Below, in pieces: positions 53,859 to 63,926 of a stretch of DNA of 64,000 nt. The stretch lies in contig JAZQLQ010000017.1 in the NCBI GenBank assembly GCA_045542735.1, positions 1 to 64,000 on the forward strand, read 5' to 3'. The DNA comes from UBA2882 sp045542735. Lineage in GTDB: Bacteria; Bacillota; Clostridia; Lachnospirales; Lachnospiraceae. The number at the start of each line of letters is the position of its first letter. The first letter of the stretch is position 1. Both the position numbers and the translations under genes were made by a program. The notes under the pieces were generated by a model. It was not told where the DNA came from, ran no database searches, and was given only the letters and a program-made list of their open reading frames with translations.

Positions 53859-54620
53859 TTATATACGCTTCATATCATTTTTTAAATTCTTACGAAAATA
53901 CCGGTTACGATATTCCTTCGGGGTGGTTCCGTTCTTGCTTTTAAACACCCGGATAAAATAACTCTGGGATGAAAAGCTAAGCTGATTGGCAATCTCAGAC
54001 ACACTCTCATTGGTATGCTTCAACATATACTCCGCCTGTTCCAGTTTCTTATCCTGAATATACTGTAATACTGTTACCCCCATCTCCTGCTTAAATAAGT
54101 GGGATAAATAGTTTTCATGCAGATTAGTTGCAACTGCAAGATTTTTTACCGAAATTTTTTCATGCAAATGTTCGTTGACGTATTCGATGCAAACCACAAC
54201 ATGTTTGGAATAAACCTTTTCTTTTTGCATCTTGCGCATGCGAGAGGTATAGTCAATGGCCATCTCACGGTGCAAATCACTCAGCTCCTGCTTTGTCTTA
54301 CACGCATCCGCTCTCTGAATATACAAATCACTCAGATGATATGCAACTTCTGCGTCCATACCGCCTTCAATGCAATAACGGCTAATCATGGCTATGGAAA
54401 TAATCACATGATACAGCACATTTCTGGTTTCGCTAAAGGAAAGGGTTCCCAATCCATCTTTTTCATGTATTGGTGTAGCAAGGTATTTTTCACGGATTGT
54501 CTTTACATCCCCCAACTGTACCGCATTGTAAAATCCATATTCTCTTTCATAAGGCGCATGATAACTCTGCATTTCCCGGGCAATAAAAAGTCTCTCCCGC
54601 AATTCTTTGTCCATAACCAT
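53859..54620 (-). CDS. AraC-family transcriptional regulator
   Basis: About 253 residues. The C-terminal 100 residues are the double helix-turn-helix (KISVKNLAVATNLHENYLSH and ESVSEIANQLSFSSQSYFIR, ending GTTPKEYRNR). The N-terminal part is helical, without a cupin pattern, as in many Lachnospiraceae regulators next to glycosidases. GAGGTG favours the ATG at 54620; 54614 is possible. It faces the GH3 gene across 145 bases, so it likely controls that gene in response to a sugar. Confidence 0.88.
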   Translation of the reverse strand: MVMDKELRERLFIAREMQSYHAPYEREYGFYNAVQLGDVKTIREKYLATPIHEKDGLGTLSFSETRNVLYHVIISIAMISRYCIEGGMDAEVAYHLSDLYIQRADACKTKQELSDLHREMAIDYTSRMRKMQKEKVYSKHVVVCIEYVNEHLHEKISVKNLAVATNLHENYLSHLFKQEMGVTVLQYIQDKKLEQAEYMLKHTNESVSEIANQLSFSSQSYFIRVFKSKNGTTPKEYRNRYFRKNLKNDMKRI

Positions 54621-54765
54621 TGGCATCACCTCAACATTTTATTGTTGTTTATTTTGCGTCAACATTATAATTTTAACAAAAATCTTAGTATTTGTGTATA
54701 ATTTTCATCACATTTCTTTTATTCTCATAGAAACTAATATATTTGCCCGAGAAAGGACATTCATT

Positions 54766-56910
54766 ATGACAACAAACGAATTAAAATCCTTATGTGATAA
54801 ATTAACCATTGACGAAAAAATCGGAATGGTACACGGCGCTGCTTTTTTTAAGACCAAAGCCGTAGAACGCCTGGATATCCCCCAATTTATTTATTCGGAC
54901 GGTCCCATGGGTGTACGCCCCGACTACGAGGACGACGAATGGTATTACAAAGGCTTTTCCGATGATTATACTTCTTATCTTTTGAGTAATACCGCTTTGG
55001 CATCTACCTTTAACCCGGAGCACGCTTATGTTGCCGGTCAGATCCTTGGAGCAGAAACCCGCGGCCGCGGCAAAGATATGATTCTCGGCCCCGGCGTTAA
55101 CATCCAACGTTCCCCTCTTGGCGGGCGCAATTTTGAGTATATGAGCGAAGATCCTTATGTATCTGCCCGTATGGCAGTCTCCTATATCAAGGGTGTGCAG
55201 GAAAATGATGTCTCCGCATGCGTCAAACACTTTGCCGCAAACAATCAGGAAACACGCAGAAACGATGTGGATACTTATATAAGCGAACGTGCTTTGTTTG
55301 AGATTTATTTACCGGCTTTCCGCGCAGCCGTAAAAGAAGCCGGCACTCTCGGCTTAATGGGTGCATATAACCAATTCCGTGGCACATACACATCCCATCA
55401 CCCCTATCTGCTTGATGAAATCCTTCGCAACGACTGGGGATTTGACGGTATTGTTGTATCCGACTGGGGAAGCATCCATGATACCGTAGAAGCCGGAAAT
55501 GTAGGTATGGACGTGGATATGCGTACCACAGATGATTTTGACGATTATTATTTTGGTGAACCATTGAAAAAGGCTATCGAAGAAGGCAAGGTCCCGATGG
55601 CGAAGCTCGATGAAAAAATCATGCACATCCTTAATGTCATGAACCGCCTCCACATGTTGGATGGTGAACGCCAGACAGGAACCTACAACGCTCCCGATAC
55701 GCCCCATAAACTTTTAAAAGCTGCTGAAGAGTCCATCGTGCTTTTGAAAAACGAGGATAACCTCTTACCTTTAAATAAAAAAGCGCTCAAGAAGCTTGTT
55801 GTCATCGGTGATAATGCAAACCGCACTCATGCACTTGGTGGTGGAAGCGCCGAAATCAAAGCATTGCATGAGATTTCACCACTTCTTGGCCTGAAAATGG
55901 CATTGGGTGGCAACTGTAAAGTTGTCTATGAGCCCGGATATTATAGCTACGTAATCGGAAATGCTTGGGGACACGATGAAAACAGTCAGGGTGTTGGTGG
56001 CAATCCTATCGTACGCCTATCCGACGAAGAAGTTGCAAAACTCAACAAGCAATATCTGGCAAGTGCCAAAGAGGCCTGCAAGGATGCCGATGCGGTTATA
56101 TTTATCGGCGGTTTGAATCATGACTATGATGTAGAAGGTGCTGACAAACCGGATATGAAACTTCCTTACAATCAGGATGGCATTATCAAAGAATTATTGG
56201 CAATCTGTCCCGATATGATTGTGACCATGCTTGCCGGAAGTCCCGTGGATATGCATGAGTGGGTAGATGATGTTAAGACCCTACTTTACTACTCCTACAA
56301 CGGCATGGAAGGCGGACGCGCTTTTGCAAATGTGGTATTTGGAGATGTTAATCCTTCCGGTAAATTGACTATGACATTACCCCGTGTATTGGATGATTCT
56401 CCTGCCCATAAGCTTGGCGAATTCCCCGGTGATGATGCCGTTCACTACAACGAAGATATTTATGTAGGATACCGCTATTTTGATACTTATGGCGTAACAC
56501 CTGCCTTTGCTTTTGGACATGGACTTTCCTATTCCACCTTCGATTTTGGTACTGTGACTTTGTCCGGCTCCTTGGATAGTGAAAGCACTGTTACCGCGAA
56601 GGTAAGTGTCACCAACTCCGGGAACTATGATGGTGCTGCAACCGCACTATTCTTTGTCCGTCCTGTGGACTCTGTGATTAAACGTCCCGTTAAAGAGTTG
56701 CGTGGTTTTGATAAAAAGTTTTTGAAAGCAGGTGAAGTTGCAGAATTTACTGCCACTTTTGATCCTTACGCTTTCTCCTATTATGACGAGACACGCAAAT
56801 GCTACGTAGCACTGCCCGGCACTTATGAAATCTGTGCCGCTTTCGCCTGTGATGATATCCGTAGTGTAGCAACTCTGACCTTGGATAAAGAATACACAAT
56901 CGCACGTTAA
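54766..56910 (+). CDS. Glycoside hydrolase family 3, beta-glucosidase-like
   Basis: 714 residues, intracellular (no signal peptide). Family 3 order: an (alpha/beta)8 domain with the substrate-binding KHFAANNQE and the nucleophile D233 in VVSDWGS, an (alpha/beta)6 sandwich (VVIGDNANRTHALGGGSAEI), and a C-terminal fibronectin III-like domain (VSVTNSGNYDGAATALFFV). It should remove terminal beta-linked sugars from plant oligosaccharides or glycosides; sugar specificity is unknown. AAAGGAC precedes the ATG at 54766; the frame is open from 54607 through the regulator overlap, rejected. Confidence 0.94.
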   Translation: MTTNELKSLCDKLTIDEKIGMVHGAAFFKTKAVERLDIPQFIYSDGPMGVRPDYEDDEWYYKGFSDDYTSYLLSNTALASTFNPEHAYVAGQILGAETRGRGKDMILGPGVNIQRSPLGGRNFEYMSEDPYVSARMAVSYIKGVQENDVSACVKHFAANNQETRRNDVDTYISERALFEIYLPAFRAAVKEAGTLGLMGAYNQFRGTYTSHHPYLLDEILRNDWGFDGIVVSDWGSIHDTVEAGNVGMDVDMRTTDDFDDYYFGEPLKKAIEEGKVPMAKLDEKIMHILNVMNRLHMLDGERQTGTYNAPDTPHKLLKAAEESIVLLKNEDNLLPLNKKALKKLVVIGDNANRTHALGGGSAEIKALHEISPLLGLKMALGGNCKVVYEPGYYSYVIGNAWGHDENSQGVGGNPIVRLSDEEVAKLNKQYLASAKEACKDADAVIFIGGLNHDYDVEGADKPDMKLPYNQDGIIKELLAICPDMIVTMLAGSPVDMHEWVDDVKTLLYYSYNGMEGGRAFANVVFGDVNPSGKLTMTLPRVLDDSPAHKLGEFPGDDAVHYNEDIYVGYRYFDTYGVTPAFAFGHGLSYSTFDFGTVTLSGSLDSESTVTAKVSVTNSGNYDGAATALFFVRPVDSVIKRPVKELRGFDKKFLKAGEVAEFTATFDPYAFSYYDETRKCYVALPGTYEICAAFACDDIRSVATLTLDKEYTIAR

Positions 56911-56928
56911 TTCCAATTATAATAAGTG

Positions 56929-56973
56929 AAAGCCGCCATGCCCGGATTCAATATCCATCTGCATGGCGGCTTT
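56929..56973. terminator. Bidirectional hairpin terminator
   Basis: A perfect 13-bp stem AAAGCCGCCATGC / GCATGGCGGCTTT is followed by TATTTTG. It separates the convergent GH3 and chromate-transporter genes. Confidence 0.9.
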
Positions 56974-56980
56974 TATTTTG

Positions 56981-57538
56981 TCATAATCGGAATATAAGTC
57001 CCACCACTGCGGCACCAACAATCCAAACCACAGGATGCATCTTTTTCATCTTGGGTATCTGCATCAATGCAAAAGCTACCACACAGATAATAATACTGCC
57101 CACTGCCGGCTGGATTCCTTTGTCAGTGACCGTTACAAGAGATGCCTTACAAAGTCCTACCACTGCCGCGAAGATCAATCCGGTCACCGCAGGACGTATA
57201 CCCCAGAATGCTTTTTTCACATAGGGCTTATCATTAAAGTTGTTGAGAAACTTAGCAATCAGGATAATGACTACTACACTGGGAAAGGTCAATCCAACAG
57301 AAGACACAACTCCACCAAAGACTCCCAAGGTCTGAAATCCTACATAGGTTGCCATATTCATACCTACCGGCCCCGGAGTCGATTCACTGATGGCGATCAT
57401 ATTGGTCAATTCTTCCATGGTGTACCAATCCGTTTTCTCTGATAAATCAATGAGGAAAGGAATAGTGGCGGGTCCACCACCCACCGCAAATAATCCGATT
57501 TTAAAAAATTCATAAAATACCTGAAGGAGTTTGATCAT
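56981..57538 (-). CDS. Chromate transporter, half-size subunit B
   Basis: 185 residues of the short-chain CHR family, with about five or six helices. It has the family motifs GGGPATIPFL and STPGPVGMNMATYVG. It overlaps the other half by four bases and they should work as a pair, equivalent to the two halves of full-length ChrA. The true substrate in gut anaerobes may be sulphate or another oxyanion rather than chromate. Confidence 0.9.
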   Translation of the reverse strand: MIKLLQVFYEFFKIGLFAVGGGPATIPFLIDLSEKTDWYTMEELTNMIAISESTPGPVGMNMATYVGFQTLGVFGGVVSSVGLTFPSVVVIILIAKFLNNFNDKPYVKKAFWGIRPAVTGLIFAAVVGLCKASLVTVTDKGIQPAVGSIIICVVAFALMQIPKMKKMHPVVWIVGAAVVGLIFRL

Positions 57539-58077
57539 GCTTTTTCTCCTCCCATCTTTGCTACCAGATTACCTACTACTGCTGCCAATACGACAATACC
57601 GATGGTCGGCACTCCCGTAAACAATGCCAATCCAAATGCAACTATACAAATCACATAACAAATCGGATGCACCAGACTTTTCTTAGCCATGGTAAGCACG
57701 GTATTGAGCATCAGGGCACAAACAACACCGCGGATTCCCATCAATGCATGTTGTAACCACACATTATCCATAAACTCTTTTAAAAACGCAGCTACAATGG
57801 TAATGATAATCACCGAGGGAGATATCATCCCCAAGGTTGCCCAGATACCACCGGATACTCCGGCCTTTTTGTATCCCACATAGGTGGCTGTATTTACCGC
57901 AATGATACCCGGTGTACATTGACCGATGGCATAGCAATCCATCAACTCTTCCTCTGTGGTCCACTGCTTCTTTTCTACAATCTCATACTTTAAAAGCGGT
58001 AACATCGTCAATCCGCCTCCAAAGGTCATAATCCCAATACGAAAGAAAGTACTATATAGTTCCAATAAAAATTTCAT
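57535..58077 (-). CDS. Chromate transporter, half-size subunit A
   Basis: 180 residues with GGGLTMLPLLKYEI and CTPGIIAVNTATYVGYKKAG, the N-terminal-half forms of the CHR motifs. First of the pair and upstream of subunit B, which it overlaps by four bases. It starts five bases after the acyltransferase stop, so all three may be one transcript. Confidence 0.9.
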   Translation of the reverse strand: MKFLLELYSTFFRIGIMTFGGGLTMLPLLKYEIVEKKQWTTEEELMDCYAIGQCTPGIIAVNTATYVGYKKAGVSGGIWATLGMISPSVIIITIVAAFLKEFMDNVWLQHALMGIRGVVCALMLNTVLTMAKKSLVHPICYVICIVAFGLALFTGVPTIGIVVLAAVVGNLVAKMGGEKA

Positions 58078-58081
58078 TGTT

Positions 58082-59275
58082 TTATTCCTTTATTTCTGTT
58101 ATATCTTCCGTTAATTTATCTACTGCTTTACCAATCCATTTTGTTGACGGTCTCTCAACCAAACGCCAGAATACCCAACCAAGCAAAACAATTGCCAGCA
58201 ACGAAAGAACCAAAGCCAGACCTGCCGAAATATTATAGTCCTTTGTCAGATTGGTAAACCGTACAAACATCCATGCTGTCAAAGAAAACAAAATCGGTAT
58301 ATGAATGACATAAACAGCATAAGAAATCTTCCCTAAAAACAGTGCCGGTCTTGTGGACATCAACCATTTCACAGGTCTGCACAAATAAATGCCCATTACC
58401 AAAAACATAGCTCCCAACATGTGATAAAAATAGCAAGGATTCAACCGGGAAGGCAGGCAATTTAACAGTTGATATGCATTGGTGGGCTCATGTGTATGAG
58501 GATAGGCACCAAATATAACTGCTATAACCACGAATACAACACCTAAAATCCAGGCAATGCGCTCACGTTGACAGATTTTTTCTCCATAGTGCAATGCTAC
58601 ATAGGCAAGCAATACACCCAATACAAAATCGGTCAGACGACTGTTAACCGATAAGTATGCCAGTGCAATACCAATATAGACATACAGAATACGTTTGTTG
58701 GCATGCTTACCCATTGCCGCCAAAAGATACGCCATAAAGGAACCGGCGAACAACTCTGCCATCATCCAAAAGGCATTGGAATACATGGTTTCCATACCCA
58801 CAATCCAGGTATCAATCATACTTGAGAAAAACAAATCCCATAAGGTTGTTTCATACTGGTAAAACTGTCCCAACCAAGAGGAACCTGTAATATTTGCCGC
58901 CTGTACATTGTAAAACAATCCCAAATGCAACATCACGTAAACAATGGCAGATAATGCAAACACCGGAATCATGAGGCGGGGATATCGTTTCATGACAGAC
59001 TTCGAAAACTGTTTTCCATCCTTCATTGCAAACACCTGGGATGCTATTACAAAACCACTGACCATACAAAATACAGATACCCAAAAATCACCTACTACAA
59101 AAAAAGACAAAGGGGATTGTGAAAAATCCGCTTCTATACTTCCGGGCAAATGACGCATGGCTGTGGCACCTTCATATGCCGCAGGATAATATCCGATAAT
59201 AAAATGATGCAATACAATGCAGATACTTGCGATGCCTCGCAAACCATCAATCCATTTAATTCTTTTCTGTTCCAT
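58082..59275 (-). CDS. Acyltransferase family 3 (OafA-like)
   Basis: 397 residues with about ten helices. The N-terminus has WIDGLRGIASICIVLHHF, with the conserved Arg and His, then DFWVSVFCMVSGFVI. It probably adds acyl groups to surface glycans. The C-terminus is a helix plus charged tail ending LTEDITEIKE; no SGNH domain is fused. Different in sequence from the 42.3 kb acyltransferase, so not a recent copy. Confidence 0.9.
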   Translation of the reverse strand: MEQKRIKWIDGLRGIASICIVLHHFIIGYYPAAYEGATAMRHLPGSIEADFSQSPLSFFVVGDFWVSVFCMVSGFVIASQVFAMKDGKQFSKSVMKRYPRLMIPVFALSAIVYVMLHLGLFYNVQAANITGSSWLGQFYQYETTLWDLFFSSMIDTWIVGMETMYSNAFWMMAELFAGSFMAYLLAAMGKHANKRILYVYIGIALAYLSVNSRLTDFVLGVLLAYVALHYGEKICQRERIAWILGVVFVVIAVIFGAYPHTHEPTNAYQLLNCLPSRLNPCYFYHMLGAMFLVMGIYLCRPVKWLMSTRPALFLGKISYAVYVIHIPILFSLTAWMFVRFTNLTKDYNISAGLALVLSLLAIVLLGWVFWRLVERPSTKWIGKAVDKLTEDITEIKE

Positions 59276-59310
59276 TTTAACACCTCTTTTGCCTGTCTAT
59301 ACTACCACGT

Positions 59311-59994
59311 CTATAGTCTGACTTCCACCTCTTTTTTTATTTTCATGGAATCAGGTTCAACATCGCAGGTATACGCTTTTACCGATACTCCTGCTGCCTG
59401 TGCCCGTTTTAAGACTTCAGCAAACGCCGCATGGGTCTTTACATTAGGCTCAAACCATCGGACATCTCCCATCTGAATCACAAACAGAATCGCTGCACCA
59501 TATCCTTCCGAATGACAGGCTATCAATTCCTCCACATGCTTAATCCCCCGCTCCGTTGGTGCATCGGGAAACCGCACGATACCATCTTCTTCCAGGGTCA
59601 CACCCTTTACCTCAACAAAAAACTCTTTTCCGTTTGTTAGTTTTCCCCAGATATCAAAACGGGAATTCCCATGGGTTACTTCTCTTCGTAGTTCTGCAAT
59701 TCCCAAGGCTTCTTTCTGATAATTGATCCATTCGTAGGCTACCGCATTAGGAAGTTGTGAATCCATATTAATGAGCCGTTCACCCTTTTGTACCGCAATC
59801 ACATCATATGCTGTCTTTCTGTTAGGATTATCTGATTTTTCCAACCATACTTTTACCCCCGGCACAAGTAATTCCTTACATCGGCCTGTATTTTTCACAT
59901 GACACACTTCTTCCTTGCCGCCAATTTGTACATGTGCAATAAAACGATTGGGGCGCTTTATAAAAACGCCCTCAACAATATGCTTATATTTCAT
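59311..59994 (-). CDS. sfsA: SfsA family nuclease/regulator
   Basis: 227 residues. It has the SfsA pattern: FIKRPNRFIAHV, NTGRCKELLVPGVKVWLE, DSQLPNAV, and the active-site-like ENG/EVK part FFVEVKGVTL with PDAPTERGIKH. Described as a sugar fermentation stimulator in E. coli and as having PD-(D/E)XK-like nuclease features. It overlaps sbcC by four bases, which puts it in the SbcCD operon. Confidence 0.93.
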   Translation of the reverse strand: MKYKHIVEGVFIKRPNRFIAHVQIGGKEEVCHVKNTGRCKELLVPGVKVWLEKSDNPNRKTAYDVIAVQKGERLINMDSQLPNAVAYEWINYQKEALGIAELRREVTHGNSRFDIWGKLTNGKEFFVEVKGVTLEEDGIVRFPDAPTERGIKHVEELIACHSEGYGAAILFVIQMGDVRWFEPNVKTHAAFAEVLKRAQAAGVSVKAYTCDVEPDSMKIKKEVEVRL

Positions 59995-62750
59995 ACCACT
60001 ACTTCCGTTCTGCTTCCTTTTGTTTTATCCCTACGGACCACAATCTGACGCTCCATACGGTTCTTCAATTCCGGTACATGGGATATGATACCGACAATTC
60101 GGTTAGCTGTAGACAACTCTTGAAGCGCACGTACGGCACGGTCCAGTGCAGATTCATCCAGACTACCAAAACCCTCGTCCACAAACAACGCATCCAATTC
60201 AATACCACCGGCATTGGCACTGACCTCTTCACTCATACCTAATGCCAATGAAAGCGCTGCCAAAAAGGATTCCCCACCGGATAATGACTTCACACTCCTG
60301 TTGCCACCGGATTTACTCATATAATAATGATCCAGTACATTTAATTCCAAACCGCTCTGGCTCTTTTGATTACCGGCCTCTTTAGCTCGCAACAACTCAT
60401 ATCTTCCATCGGTCATTTTCATTAAGTGCACATTTGCTCTGGCAATGATGCGGTCAAAATACGCCATCTGTACATAGGTTTCCAGCATAATCTTATCTTT
60501 CCCGGAAATATTACCACCGGCAGTATTATGAAGTGCTTTTACCATCTGCCACTGCTTTCCTACTTCTTCCAGTTCATCCAATTGACGCAGGACATGGTTT
60601 TGTATCTGTTCATTTCCCTTTACCATATGTCCCGCTTCTTTTGTACGTATATCTAATTGCTTCTTTTGCAGTTTTAGGTCTGCTTCCTGTTGCAATAATG
60701 CTTCACCATCGGTATCTTTCAGTTCTTTTCTCTGCTTCTTTATGGCTATCTCCAACGTTTGTATGGAAGCCTCGCATTCCTTCTGCTTTATTTCTGTATC
60801 TGCCAAGCTTTTTTGTACTTTTTTATAAGCTTCCTCCAGAATATTCCGTTCTGCTTCCAGACCACGAATATAAATTTCCGCTTCCATACGTCCTGCAAAT
60901 CCCAGTTGTTCCTGTTGTCTCTTAATCTGCTGTTCCAAGTTTGTACAACTTTCTTTTAATTTCACAAGCTGTTCTTTTTCTACCTGACAAATTGCCTGTT
61001 CCTTTTCCATTTTTTCTTCCTGTAAAGGAATACTCTCATCCAGCCGTTTCGCTTCTGCCACGTCACGCTCTACTTTGCCAAGCAGTATCTGCACTTCCCT
61101 TAATTCTTCAGTAATCTGCTCCTCTGTGGTATCCGTGGTATGCCTTTGCTTCCACTCTTCCTGCTTCTGCAGTAACACTTCTTTTTTTGCTGCAACTTCC
61201 TTCACGGACTCACTAAGGGCAATACTTTCCTTCCGTTTGCTCTCTGCTTTTTCCTTTGCCACTTCCACCTCTGTCTGCTCCGGAATCGCAGTTTCACCCA
61301 CTGCCGGCTGGGGATGCTTGGTTGATCCACACACCGGACATGGTTTACCGTCCTTAAGCCGGCTTGCCAATACGCCTGCCTGTCCATCCAGAAAGGCACG
61401 TTCCAGCTTTAATGCACACTCCATCAATGCATCCGCTTCTTTTGCGCTTTCACAATATTGTTCTTTTAATACATTCTCTTTTTTTACCAGTGACTCAATC
61501 CGTTTTTGTTCTTCGTCATATATCTGAAAATCTTTTAATAACTGTTCTTTCTTTTCCTTCTCCTGACGTATACGTACATACTCAGCCTCCGGATTTTGCA
61601 ACTTCACTCTCTTCTCCCGATCCGTAACCAAAATCTGTCTTAGAGAAAGCAGATTTTCTTCATGGGTTCGTTGTTCCGTCTGTACAGAGTGAAGTTTCCT
61701 CTTAGTTTGATCCAATTCCTCTAACCACGCATCCAATTGGGCAAACTCTTCCAGTTTATTTTGCTTTAACAAAATCTCTTCTGAAAGCTCTTTTTGTCTT
61801 GGCTGTTTTTCTTCCTCTATCCGAAGTTTTTCCTGCCAATCCTTCACCTGTTCCTGAAGTTCTGTCAGCTTATTTTTCTTTGTAGAGAGCAAGTCTTCAT
61901 TTCCACGCAGTTCTTTGTATATCACCAATTGACGGTTCAACTGCTCCAACTGTTTATCAACACCTTTTAATTGCTTCTCATAAGCAGTTGCCCCGGCAAC
62001 CAAATCTCCGCATATTTGCGCAAGCAAACTACGTACCTGCTCCGGGGAAGAAACATGTTTGCTGTTCTTGATATTCTCCATCTCATCATAATATACAGAT
62101 TCTTTGGGACATTTAAAATCCGCCAAATACTGTTCAATACTTTTGGATATCTCCTCATAACGGTCATGCAATTTACTGCTTCTTCCTCTTAAGAGATCTT
62201 GCAATTCCTGATATTTACGTGTCCCAAACAGTTCCCTGAAAATCTCACTACGCTTCTTGGTGTCTGATAACAGCAACTTCAAAAACTCGCCCTGGGCAAT
62301 CATGGCTATTTGGGAAAACTGTTCTTTATTGACACCCAAAAGCTCCACTACCCGGTCATTGACAATCTTAACTCCGGTAATCAAATTCCCATCCGGTAAC
62401 AAAAGCTGTGCGTCCGCCCGTTCTGCCGTCTCGCCTTCTCCACGGTCTTTGGGTCGCATGTACTCCGGATTTCTACGGATTTCATATTTTTTTCCTTTAT
62501 ATGCAAAAACAAGGTTTACATAAGTTTTTATCTTTCCCTCTGCAAATTTGCTACGCAGCATGGATGTTTCCCTATGACCACTGCTTTCTCCAAAAAGTGC
62601 AAAGGAAATAGCATCAAAAACAGTGGTCTTTCCTGCACCGGTATCACCGGTAATCAGATAAAGCCCACAGTTTCCTAATTTTTCAAAATCAATAATTTCT
62701 ACACCTGCATAGGGTCCAAATGCAGACATCTCCAGTTTTAAAGGTTTCAT
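59991..62750 (-). CDS. sbcC: Exonuclease subunit SbcC
   Basis: 919 residues, Rad50-like. Walker A GDTGAGKTT (35-43) starts the split ATPase head, followed by ANMIAQGEF-type Q-loop sequence (MIAQGEFLKLL). Two long coiled coils flank a zinc hook with PCPVCG near the middle. The C-terminus has SLSGGESFLAALSLALGM and LFVDEGFGSLDE. It acts with SbcD to cut hairpins and tidy stalled forks. Overlaps sbcD and sfsA by four bases each. Confidence 0.95.
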   Translation of the reverse strand: MKPLKLEMSAFGPYAGVEIIDFEKLGNCGLYLITGDTGAGKTTVFDAISFALFGESSGHRETSMLRSKFAEGKIKTYVNLVFAYKGKKYEIRRNPEYMRPKDRGEGETAERADAQLLLPDGNLITGVKIVNDRVVELLGVNKEQFSQIAMIAQGEFLKLLLSDTKKRSEIFRELFGTRKYQELQDLLRGRSSKLHDRYEEISKSIEQYLADFKCPKESVYYDEMENIKNSKHVSSPEQVRSLLAQICGDLVAGATAYEKQLKGVDKQLEQLNRQLVIYKELRGNEDLLSTKKNKLTELQEQVKDWQEKLRIEEEKQPRQKELSEEILLKQNKLEEFAQLDAWLEELDQTKRKLHSVQTEQRTHEENLLSLRQILVTDREKRVKLQNPEAEYVRIRQEKEKKEQLLKDFQIYDEEQKRIESLVKKENVLKEQYCESAKEADALMECALKLERAFLDGQAGVLASRLKDGKPCPVCGSTKHPQPAVGETAIPEQTEVEVAKEKAESKRKESIALSESVKEVAAKKEVLLQKQEEWKQRHTTDTTEEQITEELREVQILLGKVERDVAEAKRLDESIPLQEEKMEKEQAICQVEKEQLVKLKESCTNLEQQIKRQQEQLGFAGRMEAEIYIRGLEAERNILEEAYKKVQKSLADTEIKQKECEASIQTLEIAIKKQRKELKDTDGEALLQQEADLKLQKKQLDIRTKEAGHMVKGNEQIQNHVLRQLDELEEVGKQWQMVKALHNTAGGNISGKDKIMLETYVQMAYFDRIIARANVHLMKMTDGRYELLRAKEAGNQKSQSGLELNVLDHYYMSKSGGNRSVKSLSGGESFLAALSLALGMSEEVSANAGGIELDALFVDEGFGSLDESALDRAVRALQELSTANRIVGIISHVPELKNRMERQIVVRRDKTKGSRTEVVV

Positions 62751-63883
62751 GTATCATTCTCCCAAACCTTTTCGATCAATTCCTGTAAATACGCACTCTG
62801 TTCTTCTGTCAAACTCAGACCATTCTGCTTTTCATAAAAATCAGCAAACAACTCCAATGGTTTTTGCTCTGTTGCCACTTGTGCAGAAACATCAATACCC
62901 ACAGCCTTGGTCCTATGATTGTCATACTCCAATTTCATGATATTGGGATATATCGTCAGCAATTTCCCCATGACATTTGGTTCATCCACGTCATCGGTCA
63001 AAGTAATACACAGATAGTCATCGGTTTTGGTTTCCTTATAATTGGCAGGATTGGTCAATTCCAGATAAGTCCCCTTAAGTTTTCTCATATCATGAAGCGG
63101 AATCAATGGTCGCGTATGAATCTCCACGACACCTTTTTCTTTCATGGTCACAAAGGTCACACTTTTTTCCTGCTCTGCTTCTGAAAAAGAATATTTCAAG
63201 GGTGTGCCACAATAACGGATAGTTTCTCTTTTTACACTTTGGGGTTTATGTATATGCCCCAACGCCACATAGTCAACACCATCAAACAAATCCGCTGATA
63301 CATCATCCAATCCGCCCACAGAAACTTCCTCCGAATCACTACGGGCCGCACCCGTCAAAAACTGATGCACCAAAAATACATTCCGCTGAGACGTATCAAT
63401 ATCCAAGCTCTCAATAACAACCTCCATAGCAGCCTGATAGTCCGGGATTTCCCGCTCCGGCATATAGTGTTTTACTACCGCCGGTTTTAAAAACGGAATC
63501 AAATAAAAATGGATTTTTCCATAGGCATCTTCTTTGGTAACCTTTTGAATATTCCCCCGGTAAATCTCAGATATATAGATTTCACTTTCCTCAAGCATCT
63601 TTCTGCCAAAAGACAACCGTTCCGCCGAATCATGATTGCCGCTAATAAAAAAAACGGGGATTTTCCTCCCTGAAAGCTGTGTCAGAAACCAGTCAAAAAG
63701 CACCACAGCATCACCACCGGGGACATTTTTATCATAAATATCTCCGGCAATCAAAACTGCCTCCGGCTTTTCCTCATCTGTCATACTTACAATCTGCCGG
63801 AGGATATGTCTCTGATCCTCCAGCATTGAGTACTCATTTACCCGTTTTCCCATATGAAGATCTGATAAATGCATGAACTTCAT
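62747..63883 (-). CDS. sbcD: Exonuclease subunit SbcD
   Basis: 378 residues, Mre11-like phosphoesterase. The metal motifs are DLHMGK (D8, H10), GDIYDKNVPG, SGNHDS and the later ALGHIHKPQ. With SbcC it forms the hairpin-cleaving SbcCD nuclease. AAGGAG precedes the ATG. First gene of sbcD-sbcC-sfsA. Confidence 0.95.
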   Translation of the reverse strand: MKFMHLSDLHMGKRVNEYSMLEDQRHILRQIVSMTDEEKPEAVLIAGDIYDKNVPGGDAVVLFDWFLTQLSGRKIPVFFISGNHDSAERLSFGRKMLEESEIYISEIYRGNIQKVTKEDAYGKIHFYLIPFLKPAVVKHYMPEREIPDYQAAMEVVIESLDIDTSQRNVFLVHQFLTGAARSDSEEVSVGGLDDVSADLFDGVDYVALGHIHKPQSVKRETIRYCGTPLKYSFSEAEQEKSVTFVTMKEKGVVEIHTRPLIPLHDMRKLKGTYLELTNPANYKETKTDDYLCITLTDDVDEPNVMGKLLTIYPNIMKLEYDNHRTKAVGIDVSAQVATEQKPLELFADFYEKQNGLSLTEEQSAYLQELIEKVWENDT

Positions 63884-63926
63884 AATATTTCTCCTTCATA
63901 AGCAATCTACATTGCTATGCTTATTT

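Noticed and set aside
54607..54765. N-terminal extension of the GH3 protein
   Set aside because: It overlaps the divergent AraC gene and promoter region; the ATG at 54766 has a ribosome binding site and begins the family-typical sequence.
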